Source of the DNA: Flammula alnicola
Taxonomy: Eukaryota > Basidiomycota > Agaricomycetes > Agaricales > Strophariaceae
Direction of reading: 5' to 3'
Length of the DNA stretch: 64,000 bases
NCBI GenBank assembly: GCA_015499995.1
Contig: JADNRV010000055.1
Location: forward strand, 1-64,000
Shown: one piece after another, positions 23,884 through 35,070 of the stretch
Numbering within the stretch: the stretch's first letter is position 1
How the letters are laid out: the number at the start of each line of letters is the position of its first letter
Position numbers and translations under genes: made by a program
The notes under the pieces: model-generated
Told to the model about the DNA's origin: nothing
Seen by the model: the letters and a program-made list of their open reading frames with translations, nothing else
Databases searched by the model: none

Positions 23884-25915
23884 GTCTTTGGCGTTTGTCT
23901 TTCTTGCTCTGAGTCAAAGGTACACGCCGTTTCGTTTGTTTCTCCTTTGACCTACCGAGCCACGGCGGTTCTGATGGGTGGATCGTGATTCGTTATGGTT
24001 TAAGTATTCCCAAGGTTTTGTTTCTTAATGTCTCTTTTTCGTAAGTATATTATTTTTGATCTCCTCAGCGGTTTGTTACGGCAAGGCATTTTCATTCCGC
24101 GATTTCTTGTGAATCTCAACGATTTGACTTTCCAGTGTTTGCAACAGTAAATTGGAGGACCAGCGGGCTTATATTTAGGGACAACAGAAACAACTCAGGC
24201 CTGTGGAATGTTGCTTCTTACTCAACAACTATCTATACAGGTTCCCTTCGTAGTGAAGACCCGTTCATGCACTCGCAAAATGCGATTTCAAAAACCATAC
24301 CGTGGTTGGCCAATCGAGTCTCAAATTCAACACAACTAGCTGCGCATTTTGTACAAGAAACAGGAGGATTGCGATTACCTGTGATTGCTCATTATACTGC
24401 ACATTGGGGTTGACGAATTTGTGTTTAGAGGGACAACTGTTTTCGATGACAGTCTGAATGTACCCATTCGAAATTGGAGCAGCCATTGACTTGGTTTGGA
24501 CACCTGGGAATTTGTCCGTACGAACGAGTCATCGCCTGTATAAATATGTGGGTTCAACGTTCCGTCCTGTTCAGTCATACAATTCATACGCTCGAGGCTG
24601 CGATGTCGGAGGGTTTAGCGAGTGGAGGATCAAAACACAAACCCTGACCCGGCCCTTTCGAATCTCACCCGCCAGCGCACGCCGCCACGCGAGATGATAG
24701 GGTTCGACCCTGCTTGTCATGTTTTCCATTGTTCCTGTAAGCACCGGTTGTCGATGGCGTAAATGGACAATGTCGGCGAGGTCGAGCACCTTTTTTTTCG
24801 ATCATGCTGCAAGTGGAGATACCCGAGGATGTTATCGATAAGAAGCAAGAACTTCGCGGCAACTTCGCGGTTCTGACTCTTCTGAGCATGCTTTTAGCGA
24901 ATACGCGTGTGTGTCTCTGGAAACGAAAGTGACGTGACGCGCAAATCCTCGTGTTTTGCATGACCGAATCGGGCAAGTTGCAAGAAGGTCAGGGACGATT
25001 GTTGAAAAAATGAGTCGTCTTTGATGTGAATTCCCCCATATGTCTTGGGTAGCAACACCCGTGACCCCTCTTGTCTGCAGACTGCAATGCTCCTTGCTGC
25101 TCCTCTGAGTTCCTGCGAGTCAGTACAGAGTCTCACGGATTGTATCCTACATATCCTAGTTGCGCGCTAGAAAGCCAGCTGAAGCGAGATTTTTTCCATG
25201 TCCGTTTGAACGGGACAAATGACGTATCATCGAGATTCCCCCGACACATGGCCTCGCGTCCGGCGCCGCAGTCAAGATCCTGCAAGATCCTGCAAAGATC
25301 ACATCGCTTTTGCCTAGTTCAACCCCGCCAGGCCCGCCAAGGCTCCCTTTCGCAAATTTACTCTCCGTCAACAAATTGTCTCTCTATCCTTTGCATATAT
25401 CTTTTCGCATAATTTCTATCTTTCGTGGTTTCCGTGTTCCTCCAACCCCTCCTCAGGACGATGCAAGAGGCAGAGCCGGAGCCTTGACCTTCCAGCACAA
25501 CGAATGCGATTGCTTCGGTAACTACTTGTTACCTTGCCACCAAGTTTCCCACTTGTGGTTCCTAGATCTGATCGACCTCGTCCGCCTTTTGCGCTCAGCT
25601 GAAACTCCTGCTTTTAGACCGAACGCATCGTCGTCTACTTACATCCGACCAGTTCCACCTAATCGCTTTTTCCCGCACCCCCCTTCTCGCCATAATTCAT
25701 TCATATTTCCAACCTTTCCACTCTCTTTTATTCTTGAGATTGCGGTACTGTGCCTATTTTTTTCGTTTTCATAGGAGGCTTGGGCTGGGACGCGCACAAA
25801 AATCTGGCGACTTTCGTGACTCTCAGCTGGTTAGTCTTGGATTTTCAACCGGGATGCCAGCTCCCGTCTTGAAAACGGTAACCTTATTCTCATATTCCTT
25901 GCTTTAGCCAAAGAT
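23884..25915. other. Long intergenic region upstream of the homeodomain gene
   Basis: About 2 kb without a supported protein gene. Open frames here (for example 25310-25774 on the plus strand) have no domain and read as low-complexity Pro/Ser/Phe stretches. The right part, about 25,300-25,900, is pyrimidine-rich with several possible GT-AG pairs, consistent with a long 5' leader, perhaps containing introns and upstream ORFs, for the Hom2-like gene. The left part, up to about 24,100, should hold the U1-70K 3' end. The rest is unassigned. Confidence 0.4.
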
Positions 25916-27600
25916 ATGACGCAGCATGACGCGTTCTCTCGATACAACAAAGCACCTCTCCGTTTGGACTCTCTAAGCAATCAAACGGACGAGGAGTCGA
26001 GCAATGCCTCACCCAGCTCTGCGACAACTCATTCGCCTTCCAACGGATTCTCCCAGAAGGTGGACTTCGACGACGGAATGGGGCCATCTTCCGGCCCACA
26101 AAAGTTGACATCCAAAACAGGGGCCAAGACCGAAAAAGAGAAACGGAAACGATCTCGCGTTACTCCAGAACAGCTTGTTCATTTGGAGCGATACTTTTCA
26201 ATGGACCGAAGCCCTACTGCAGCGCGACGAAGAGAGATCAGCGACATCCTCGGTATGCAAGAACGCCAAACCCAGATTTGGTTCCAGAACAGGTATGTGT
26301 TAATGCAGGATATGCAGCCGAAATTGCTCATGCTCGATCTCGCAGGCGAGCGAAGGCCAAACTGCAAGATGGCAAGCACAGCGGCCGAAGAGGTAGCACC
26401 GAGGTCTCTCCAGACTCACCTCCTGAGCGTTCTGCCGGATTAGAGGTCGATCTTCACAGTATAATTCACGAAGACGAAGGTAAGAATTTCGTCATCGCTG
26501 CCAGACAGCCTAATTTTGATTTACCTTATAAATAGCCGTTACCATCATTCCGTGCACCGACCTGACTGTCGGAACATGGCGACGTATCGCAAGTCCTGCA
26601 AGCAAACATGACTTAGTGGCTTATGTTTGTGAAATGAAGCGATGCCTAACCTGGTTTATCCACTCAGGCGGCTATGGCTTCAAGATGGAAATACCCTTCA
26701 ATACTGTGACGGACACAGAATTCAAGAACGTCGGGCCTCATACAGGTCTCGCTTGCTTTGTTTTATCGCACCCTCCAATATTCTACCTCGAAAACATCTC
26801 TTCCCCTCTTGGAGACGGATCGGTTGTCCGCACATGGAAGAGATGTTCAGATTGGACAGAAGGTCACCAAGCATCCCAAGTCCTACGTCACACTGTCATT
26901 GGCTCGGATGAGCAATTGGCTTATGTCCTCCGAAATTTGCACTTAAATCCACCTGTTTCTAATATCCATTCAGAGCAGCATCCTATCACCCAGCGCGCAC
27001 AGTATCCTCTCCAATGGAACTTCCTCCACCTCCTTTGGCAGGCCTCACCGGCGCTGGCCTCTCATACAGTGCTGACCCAAGGATGAAGAATTCCCAGAAC
27101 AACATAGGTCAAGGTCACAGACGACCGTCATATAGTGCTCCCGATCTACGACCACCGCCGCACAGCGCCCCATCCGCTACCTTTCTACAGCATAATTTCA
27201 TGCGCCCGATTAATCAATCAACCGGGACACGTTTCGAACCGGCCGTGTATAATGACTACACTCCAAATGTACATCAAGATTTAGAGACGTCTGGTTATTC
27301 GGCCACCCCTGTGACTCAAAGTCAAGCTGCGCGTTCATACGCTTCTCAACCGCAACCGTATTTCAATAACAGTCCCCAAGCATTGCAGCCCTTCCAATCA
27401 GAAGTCAATCGCTTGCCATCCCAAGTTCCTCAACCATCGGCATACCCTACCCCCTCTCCACCACCCTCAACTACATCATATCGGCCGGAAACGAGTCGCG
27501 ATAGCTTCTCTAATAACCCCACCAGTTATCTTCTCAAGCATTGTCGGGTATACCTGGCTTCATGTACGAGGTGGATGAGGATTTGCGCTACCGGCGATGA
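25916..27600 (+). CDS. hom2: Homeodomain transcription factor, Hom2-like
   Basis: A nuclear DNA-binding regulator; Hom2 in Schizophyllum commune controls the switch from vegetative growth to mushroom development. It starts MTQHDAFSRYNKAPLRLDSL. The homeodomain lies at about residues 77-137: KRKRSRVTPEQLVHLERYFS, RRREISDILGMQERQTQIWF and QNRRAKAKLQ, with an intron exactly in the WFQNR helix. A conserved fungal domain follows: HEDEAVTIIPCTDLTVGTWR, YVCEMKRCLTWFIHSGGYGF, KMEIPFNTVTDTEF, PPIFYLENISSPLGDGSVVR and TWKRCSDWTEGHQASQVLRH. Then comes a Pro/Ser/Gln-rich tail with MELPPPPLAGLTGAGLS and a conserved C terminus SGIPGFMYEVDEDLRYRR. Two frame changes, near 26965 and at a C run at 27517-27520, are needed; both look like indels. 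No mating-type gene context is seen. Confidence 0.85.
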
Positions 27601-27951
27601 ACTTGAATTCATAATTTGCTAAGCCTTTTCGTATATTATAAGCCATCCATTTTCGAGGTACTTAATACTAACGTGTTACAATGCCCTACTCCTAGCCTGT
27701 ACGTTATCTCCAAATTCTCATTCGTATTAATTTGCGCCTGTTTTCGACTACTCTTAAATTTAGCCCTACATATTTAGGCCCCTACTTGTATCAACATAAT
27801 AATTACCCTATAGTATATATCAAATATACGATATATGAGTTTGCTGTGATAAAAATTATTCGTGCGTTGGAAGTGGAGGGAGGGATTGGTCATGAACTGA
27901 ACCAACATCAGCCCTTCATATGACAATATTCGAGCCTACATGACTAACACT

Positions 27952-28485
27952 CTACAATCCTGCTGCCTGTCGCGCATCCCTCTCTTTGCCTATCCTGGCC
28001 GTGTATGCTCTGCTGACGATGTTAACTTTATATATCAAAATAAAAGGTGGTGAGCTTGGGTAAAAAATCACGGAGTGGGCACGCACAAGCTTCCAAGTAC
28101 CGGTCAAGCATCTCCCAAGACATGTCTGATACATAATTAAAACGGCTAAGCATCATAAAACATCACACAAATGCTCACCTGCTCCGAACTCGACAGCGAA
28201 TCTCCAGGCTTCGGCACACATTTCGCGTAACACCGTTCATTGGCTTTCTGCATAACGTTGTCCTCAGTTAGGTATGTCCGCAGATAGGCGATGACTATTC
28301 CTACATTCATGAGCTCTTGTGCGTTTTGAATGGCCATTTCTTGTCGAACAGCGTTCATCATAGCCTCCTTCCGGGCGACCATGTCTAAAGCGCCAACAAT
28401 TCAGCAGAGTCTTCGGCAACGAAAAAGAGCGACGGAACACACCTGCCGGAGGTGTCGCCGAGGACCTGGAGAGAAAGTCGGACAT
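27952..28485 (-). CDS. TIM13: Mitochondrial import chaperone Tim13
   Basis: A small intermembrane-space chaperone that, with Tim8, escorts membrane proteins to TIM22 or SAM. Exon 1 reads MSDFLSRSSATPPA, exon 2 DMVARKEAMMNAVRQEMAIQ and NAQELMN, exon 3 KANERCYAKCVPKPGDSLSS (first CX3C), then TCLGRC (second CX3C), LDRYLEA and FNIVSRAYTARIGKERDARQ. Introns are 50-75 nt. The twin CX3C arrangement and overall length of about 95 residues fit the family. One base appears to be missing just after the second CX3C near 28105, shifting the frame before DRYLEA; an assembly indel is likely since both sides match the family. Divergent from JJJ1. Confidence 0.88.
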
Positions 28486-28692
28486 AATGGGCGCGACAAG
28501 ACAAGTGTAGGATAGTAAGTGAAGCGTGAAGCTGAAGTAGACCTCTTGACGAACGCGCCGGTGTCAGAATTTTCGATTCGCGCGTTACGTAATAAGAGGC
28601 CACGTGAAATGCATCCCTGACTGATTTACCGAAGCTCTGACTCCGAACTCGTCTGAGCTCAGCTTTTATCTCTATCTGCCCCTCGATCTGCT
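28486..28692. promoter_or_regulatory. Divergent promoter TIM13/JJJ1 with bZIP and E-box sites
   Basis: 207 bp between start codons. It holds a perfect TTACGTAA palindrome at 28585-28592, the Yap-type bZIP element called YRE-A, and a CACGTG E-box at 28601-28606, only 8 bp apart. Both are near the middle of the interval, so they could serve either gene. Function is inference. Confidence 0.5.
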
Positions 28693-30809
28693 ATGGGCGC
28701 GAAGGAATCCACCAGTCGCGGAAGTGGAGAAGCCTCTGAAGACACAACTACTGTTCTTGATTACTATCAGATATTAGAAGTCGCCGAAGACGCAACCGCC
28801 GATGAAATCAAGGTGAATTCAATTCCATTCAAGTTTTTACCAACGAAGTGCTTACTCTCATTCTAGCGTTCTTTTAGACGCCTGGCCTTGATTCATCATC
28901 CTGATAAAAATCATGCGGATGTAGAGCAAGCGACACAACGGTTTGCTGCCTTGCAACAAGCATACGAGGTCAGCTCATCCACCTATCGCTTGATACAACA
29001 AGAAGTCGACAACATATGTAGGTTCTTAGTGATGAACAAGTAAGCATCGGAACCATCCAATCCATCCAATATCAACCTTCAATTTATAAATCAATAAGTA
29101 GGAGAGGGCATGGTACGATTCGCATCGAGCGTCTCTCATTCCTGAGCCCGACGTGGAAAGCGTCTTCGACGACATTCGCAAAGGCGCAAATTCAACAACC
29201 CGAGTCCGAGATAGAGGACTTACGGTGCGGCATTTAACCCGCTTCTTCGATGCAACAATATGGGATAATTTCGGCGACGAAGACAATGTATGTATCCCTG
29301 AAACCGAACACTCATTTAATGAGCTGATCATTGGATTACAGAGCTTTTTCTCGATATATCATAATCTCTTTTCAAGACTTTCAGCAGAAGAAAAGATGTT
29401 TGCTTCAGACCAAGACTTCCTTCATTCGGTTTCTCTACCTGGCAATGGTCCTCATCAAGAAAGGACGACAGCGATAATGCAAGAAATTTCTACAGTGTAT
29501 GGATGAACTTTGCCACAGAAAAGGATTTTTCGTGGATGGAACAATGGAACATTGCTGAAGCACCCGAGAGGCGCGTTAGGAGGTGAGGCGTAATTTTTCA
29601 ACAAGCATTGCCGTATATTTAAACATACTCTAGGTTGATGGAGAAAGACAACAAAAAACTGCGTGAAGATGCTCGCAAAGAATACAACGATACTATCCGC
29701 GTGAGTACTCTTCTTTACCCCCATGGTTTGCAGCTTTTTATGTCTAGTCTCTCGTGAGGTTTATCCGCAAAAGGGATCCTAGATACAAAAGACATTTGGA
29801 ATCTCAGCTCCAGCACAATAACACTCCCGCTCCGAATCCTCAGAAATCCTCGAATATCGCTAAACAAAAAGCCGCTGAAGCTTACGTAGAACAAGAATGG
29901 CAAAAGGTGGAGAATAAGGCTCTCCATGCTGACCTTGACTGGGCGGCTGCAGAAGGAGAGGAATCTGAGGAATGGGAGTGCGTTGCTTGCCGGAAGACGT
30001 TCCGCAGCGAAGCAGCCTGGGACAGCCATGAGCGGAGCAAGAGACACATGAAAGAAGTGGAGAAACTACGACGTGAAATGGAAGAAGAAGATGAAGACCT
30101 CGAGTTGGACGAAGTTGAGGCTCTGATCTGGAAGTTCCGCAGGTTGACAAAGAATCATCGGTTTCTGAGCATCCTCCTACGTTATCGTCCTCACCACCGC
30201 CTCAACCGACATCACCAACATCGACGCATCGCACAGGAGATGTATCTGATCCAGAAACTCGGCGATCTGATATTCAGGATCTCAATCTCAACAATTCTGA
30301 CCATCTCGACACGGGGGTACCACCGAAGCCGAGAAGAAAGGCACGCAGAAAGCCAATAGTGGAGATTTTGGAACGCGATGAAACGGATAGAGACATCCCA
30401 GAAACATCGCGTGACGACGGCACCCGGTTAGAAGGTGGTTCGGATACAGAATCACCCGCGCCTATTGAGCTGTCGAAACGGGATAAGAGACGAGCTCGAC
30501 AGGCAAAGAAAGCGGAGGCGGCCGGCAATGAAGATTCATCGGTTCGTTCCTTCTCGAATTTCATAGCCATCCTGATTGACTGACCCTCAACCATCAGCAC
30601 AAGTGCAACGTATGTAGCCAAGGATTTCCAGCCAAACCAAGTTATTCAACCATATAACGGAAACCGGACACGCGATGGCTGTTGCTGACGACGACACCAC
30701 CACCACCAAGTCAAAAGAGAAGGAAAGAAAAAGCGCCGCTGAATGGCTTGAAGGATCAAGTAATACCTTAGATTATATTTTGTGGAGAATAATAGGACAT
30801 ATGTCATAG
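28693..30809 (+). CDS. JJJ1: J-domain ribosome-maturation factor Jjj1 (DNAJC21)
   Basis: An Hsp70 co-chaperone of late 60S ribosome maturation, acting in the cytoplasm with Rei1 to recycle Arx1. The J-domain at about residues 23-90 reads [39 protein letters not shown] with an intact HPD, and [20 protein letters not shown]. The Jjj1-specific part follows: [60 protein letters not shown] and [20 protein letters not shown]. There are two U1-type zinc fingers, [20 protein letters not shown] near the middle and [13 protein letters not shown] at the end. Single-base shifts near 29419-29426, near 30130 and in the second finger at 30633-30640 interrupt the reading. The last frame ends near 30809. Confidence 0.88.
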
Positions 30810-31196
30810 ACACAGCAAGAGACTCTCGGGTGAAGCTTTTGACGGAACCAATTTTCTAATCAGCCGTTGATGCTGCGGTTTACAGCACATGTAACATGCC
30901 TAGACCTCCAATGCCAACGGTCAAGGCGACGGAACCCGCCAGGTCACTTGTAGGATTTCAGTTACGTTGGAGTAATCACACTGTGTGCGGAACGATGTGG
31001 CCACATCTCAACAGTGATTGATGATTGTTGTCATGGTCCTTCGATCTACTAGAAAGCAGGCTCCGATCGCGGACAATGCAAGAATGAAGACATCCGATTA
31101 TCTTCTGCCGTTACAATATCATACAGGTAAGGATCGCGAAAGAAAAGAAAAACACGCATATTACAAAGTCGGAAGGTTAAATAGGCCAGAATCAGC

Positions 31197-32535
31197 CTAC
31201 CCCATCAGCTGAGAAATATCCGCCGGAGGATACTTCGTTTGCGAGAACGTTAGCAGTCTAAGAGGAAAAGAGGTTAGACAGCGATAGATGGCTCGATTTC
31301 TCAAAACTGACCGCTTCAAACTTTGAATGTACTTTCGGCTGACTTCATCGTTCAGGACATGTGCCACTTGATCTGCAGAAATCTTTTCCCGGGCAGACCG
31401 CTCATGGATACTATTTTAAAAGTCAGTATGGCTTGAAACCAAGTTGATTGATAGAAGACGAACCCAACCATGGTGACACCAATTGGCCATGGGGCATTTC
31501 CAATTGAGAGACGAAGGTATGAGTCATTCGCGCGTTGGTATTGCCGTTCTTGCATATGGTGAACAATCTCCGCCATTCGAGCCAACATGTCGGGAGGAAG
31601 CGACTGTTGTCATACATCTTTAAGTTGGGATGGATTGAGTGAAATGTTGAATGTGTACATACCCGTGAACGAAGGGTCTTAAAGAGTGGCTTTAGGTATT
31701 CCGCCGATTGCACTTGGGTGGCTGCGGCTAATTTGCCCTGGGTTGTGCGTTTGATATGTTCTATCATGAGGGCGGCGAGTCAGTATAGAGGAGACGGAGA
31801 ATCTAAGCTTTCTCACCAGGCCGTTCGTCCATGGCTTCCTCCCACTCCTTAAGTGTTCTTTTGAGCGCATAATAGATCAACGGGTATAACTTGTCTGGGT
31901 CGGTCTTGACGAGATTCAAGTCGAGAACGCTGTTGGCACCAGGGTCATTGTCGTCTCTCTTTTTACCCTTGTGTTTTTACTCCTGAGTTCTCGCTCATTG
32001 TTTTCGACATCTTCCAAGGCTTTCTTGAAGTCATTCTGACCGCCTTGCCGATCGTGACCTTTCTCTTCGATAAGTTCGAGGGCTCTTAGCCTAAGTCGAC
32101 GGTCCTTGTCAAGCTCTCCGAACAAGCGGATAGGCTGCCCTTTTCCACGAAGCCTTCGAACAGTCTCCTCGTTCGAAATGTTGTAGGAGGATTCAGGCGG
32201 TTTAGGGGACTCGGTTTCGCGGGTCTTCTCATCAAGCGACTCTGGGGATGAAGGAGTTAATGATGGCTGTTCTCCATCTAAGTATTAGGCTATGGACAAG
32301 AACATCGAAAGAAATAACTCACTCTAGTTTCTTGGTGCTTTTGGGGGCCGTTTGCTGCTTCTTTGCGCGCCGCTTCTTCAAGTTTCCTGCTCTCCTCACG
32401 AGCTTTTTGTTCCCGCTCTTCGCGCAGACGTTCGATATCACCACGTCTCATATACTTTGTGGGACGATCAGCAAGTAGAGGTTCGTCTTGAAGTGCTTTG
32501 CGCTTGGAGGCAATCTCTGCTTTGAGGGCGTCCAT
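31197..32535 (-). CDS. PRP18: Pre-mRNA splicing factor Prp18
   Basis: Acts in the second catalytic step of splicing with Slu7 and stabilises the 3' splice site. The protein begins [20 protein letters not shown] with a basic helical region [19 protein letters not shown]. The PSI/PFU-like SFM motif area reads [20 protein letters not shown] then [20 protein letters not shown]. The conserved Prp18 helical domain follows: [80 protein letters not shown] and [13 protein letters not shown], ending ADISQLMG. An upstream in-frame ATG exists 24 nt earlier, but MDALK is the family start. One base is missing in a homopolymer-rich stretch at 31961-31980. About 350 residues. Divergent from COX12. Confidence 0.92.
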
Positions 32536-32672
32536 GATGGTACGGTAAATGAAGCTCAAGACTGCTCAAGACTCAGCTGGACTCAAGTTCTAGAGCAGCT
32601 GACATAAGCGACATTGGTTGGATTTTGCGATTCCGCCAGCACCCGAGCGTTAAACCACAACGACCATTCACA
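32536..32672. promoter_or_regulatory. Divergent promoter PRP18/COX12 with a CCAAT box
   Basis: 137 bp between start codons. An ATTGG (CCAAT on the minus strand) at 32613-32617 lies about 60 bp upstream of COX12, a usual site for the HAP complex that drives respiratory genes. The left half repeats CTCAAGACT twice and CTCAAG a third time. Regulation by HAP is inference. Confidence 0.45.
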
Positions 32673-33200
32673 ATGTCTGACCTCTCGAGGTGCTAATTAT
32701 CCTCCTTCCTCATATTTTCTTTCTAACCATTTTATATGTAGCAAATACGTCCTTCAAACTGTTCCGTTTGACGGTGTGTCGCCCCCAAATCTACCTGCAA
32801 CTAACTCTCTAACGTCTTCCCAGCTCGTTTCCCCAATGCCAACCAGACTAGGAACTGGTACGGGCTGCGTCTAACTCCTCCTTTGCTCTACCAACGCGTT
32901 CATTTATGATCCCAGCTTCCAAAACTACACCGATTACTTCAAATGCATCGCTGCCAAGGGTGAAGATTATGTTCCCTGCAAGCAATTCAAGAAGGCATAT
33001 CACTCGCTTTGCCCTAGTGCGTCTGCTGTTCTTCTCTAATAATAAAAACTAACGTCTGACACTTTGTTTTTTCTTCTCAGATGAATGGGTAAGCTCCCTG
33101 ACTGCTTTATCGCGTCTTATGTCGCTCAAGGCTTGTCTAGATTTCCAAGTTCGACGATCAACGCGAGAATGGCACCTTCCCCGGTTCGTTGGAGCCCTGA
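32673..33200 (+). CDS. COX12: Cytochrome c oxidase subunit VIb
   Basis: A small intermembrane-space subunit of complex IV, imported by the Mia40 disulfide relay. Several tiny exons join to MSDLSSKYVLQTVPFDARFP, NANQTRN, CFQNYTDYFKCIAAKGEDYV, PCKQFKKAYHSLCPNEW and ISKFDDQRENGTFPGSLEP. The two cysteine pairs, CX9C (CFQNYTDYFKC) and CX10C (CKQFKKAYHSLC), are intact and match the family. About 85 residues, usual for the family. Introns are 50-80 nt, one leaving a micro-exon of 8 nt around NEW. The stop at 33198 assumes the last exon reads through to SLEP; an alternative last intron ending at about 33272 would give a different tail. Confidence 0.88.
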
Positions 33201-33432
33201 TTATACCGTGTAGCTCAAGTAGAGGCATATGGCTATTAGTATCCCGCCTCTCAATACAAATGTGTTGTAGACCGTCACGTGCAAGAGAAAAGAGAATTAT
33301 CTAGAGTGGATTCAGTTCACATGTTAGTCCAAGTACCTCTTGAATACCTTGCATAATACACGATGCACTCCATTCCGATAATTGACCTGCGGACCCTTTT
33401 TTCGGCCTTGGCCTCTTACACTCACATCCGCC

Positions 33433-34685
33433 ATGGACTATACCTGCGAACCTAGTCATTCCTCTCTACTCAATGTTCAAGAAAAGGAACCCTTCAACGC
33501 AGAGCCTTCGGCTGCGGATCTCGTCGAATTCTCCCTGACCCCTGAAGATCTCGTCTACTGCCGCAACCACGGGCCTGTCCGCCAGTTCGACCAGGATACT
33601 TACTCCCTTACTATTAAAGGTGGCGACAAGGGCGAAATCCGACTCTCCCTGCATGATTTGAAGTCAACCTTCCCTATAACTCGCGTCGTTGCTGCTCTTC
33701 AAGTAAGTCTAGTTAACTTCAAATGAGGAATCCCTAATCGATCGCAACAAATCTAGTGTGCTGGAATACGGAGGAAAGAAATGGGTCAATTCAAGCCAGT
33801 TCAAGGAGTTCCTTGGTCCGACGGCGTCATCTCGAATTGTAGATGGGGAGGCGTATTGCTATCAGCCCTCCTCAAATATGCAGGAGTGTCTACAGAAGGA
33901 AACCCTCAAGTTTGCTTCGAATCCCATGCTACTCTCTGTCAGGACGACACATATTACGGCGCATCCATTCCCTTGGCCAAAGGCGTATCGGAAGATGGTT
34001 TTGTAATGCTTGCATACGAGGTGCGTCTTGGGATATTACACTTCTCAAGTGAAACCAGAGAATAACACCGACATTCCAGATGAACAATGAGCCCCTGAGT
34101 GCCGACCATGGAGGACCGCTACGCATCGTGGTTCCAGGATACTTGGGAGCGCGTTGGGTCAAATGGGTAGACACGATCATAATTTCCTCGGAAGAATCCC
34201 CAAATTTCTACCAACAACGAGATTACAAGATCCTTCCACCCAATGTTAGTTTTGAGTATTGAATGACGTTTTATCTCTCCTGACATTTGCACACCCAGGT
34301 TGAATCAAAGGAGACAGCGAAACCCCTTTGGCATAAGTACCCCTCAATGACGGCTTTGCTGCTTAACTCTGTTGTTGCACATGCTAGCCGCACGTCCGAC
34401 GACACACTATATGTGAAAGGATATGCTACTCCAGGATCCTCGGGGAACGTGAGAGGAGTGGAGATCTCGGTAGATGACGGGACCACCTGGCACCCAGCGA
34501 AAATCACTTATCAAGAAGGCAATTGGAGCTGGACGCTATGGGAGGCAGAAATAAAATGTGAAGCCGAAAGGGGGAAAGTACACAGTCGAGCAATAGATAC
34601 AGAAGGGAACATACAGCCTAAAGAAGGGATATGGAACTTCCGAGGTGTTGCGTACAACGGCTGGGGCGTCGCCAGTTGGATGTAG
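33433..34685 (+). CDS. Sulfite oxidase (molybdopterin enzyme)
   Basis: Oxidises sulfite to sulfate using a molybdenum cofactor. Exon 1 reads [20 protein letters not shown] and [20 protein letters not shown]; an intron splits VVAALQ from CAGIRRKEM. The Mo-binding cysteine is in [18 protein letters not shown]. Further blocks are [60 protein letters not shown] and [13 protein letters not shown]. The dimerisation domain reads [32 protein letters not shown] and [20 protein letters not shown]. There is no cytochrome b5 or FAD module, so it resembles the short plant-type enzyme rather than animal sulfite oxidase or nitrate reductase. About 350 residues, frame intact. ATG44 starts 113 bp downstream on the same strand. 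Confidence 0.92.
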
Positions 34686-34798
34686 TGCTTCGGCCCGTTT
34701 AGGAAATTGTGCCGGGTGGATGCGTAGTTGTATCACACAACTACTTATATCTCTCTCAAACCCTTGTATTTGATAAAACACATCCTCATTTCGCCCTG

Positions 34799-35070
34799 AT
34801 GGTGCTCGGAAAACTCGTCCATTACACAGTTGATGCTGTGCTGCTATCCACAGTCGTAGCAGGAGTGCGGCGTTCAAGCGGTTTCTCGTCAGTGCTTTGC
34901 CTTGTCCATTTCCTTCCTAACACCCTCCGTATCACAGGCCTGATGCCTCAGCGATACCAGACCCAACCGTGCGGTCCGTCGCTGAAAAGTTTTTGGGAGT
35001 CGGCGAAACCGTTTTCGACATGATACAAGGAACGGTCGTGAACAGTGCCTACTTCAAGAAGTCGAGTTGA
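34799..35070 (+). CDS. ATG44: Mitofissin homologue (DUF1748 family)
   Basis: A 73-residue protein of the fungal DUF1748 family, now called mitofissin. Yeast Atg44 is an intermembrane-space protein that drives mitochondrial fission for mitophagy. Exon 1 reads MVLGKLVHYTVDAVLLSTVV, AGVRRSSGF; a roughly 50-nt intron follows with GTCAGT donor and CACAG acceptor; exon 2 gives SPDASAIPDPTVRSVAEKFL, GVGETVFDMIQGTVVNSAYF and KKSS. The amphipathic helix at the N terminus, the RRSTGF-like turn and the GE-T/V-FD motif match the family, and the length equals that of the yeast protein. The frame is intact. The assignment to the family is by recognition; the fission role in this organism is inference. Confidence 0.85.

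Noticed and set aside
24690..24730. AGGGTTCGACCCT resembling a tRNA T-arm or B box
   Set aside because: The stem cannot form with the 7-nt loop a T-arm needs, and no acceptor, D-arm or anticodon arm is visible around it.
25310..25774. 154-codon plus-strand open frame upstream of the Hom2-like gene
   Set aside because: No domain, biased Pro/Ser/Phe composition and pyrimidine-rich DNA; more likely leader sequence.
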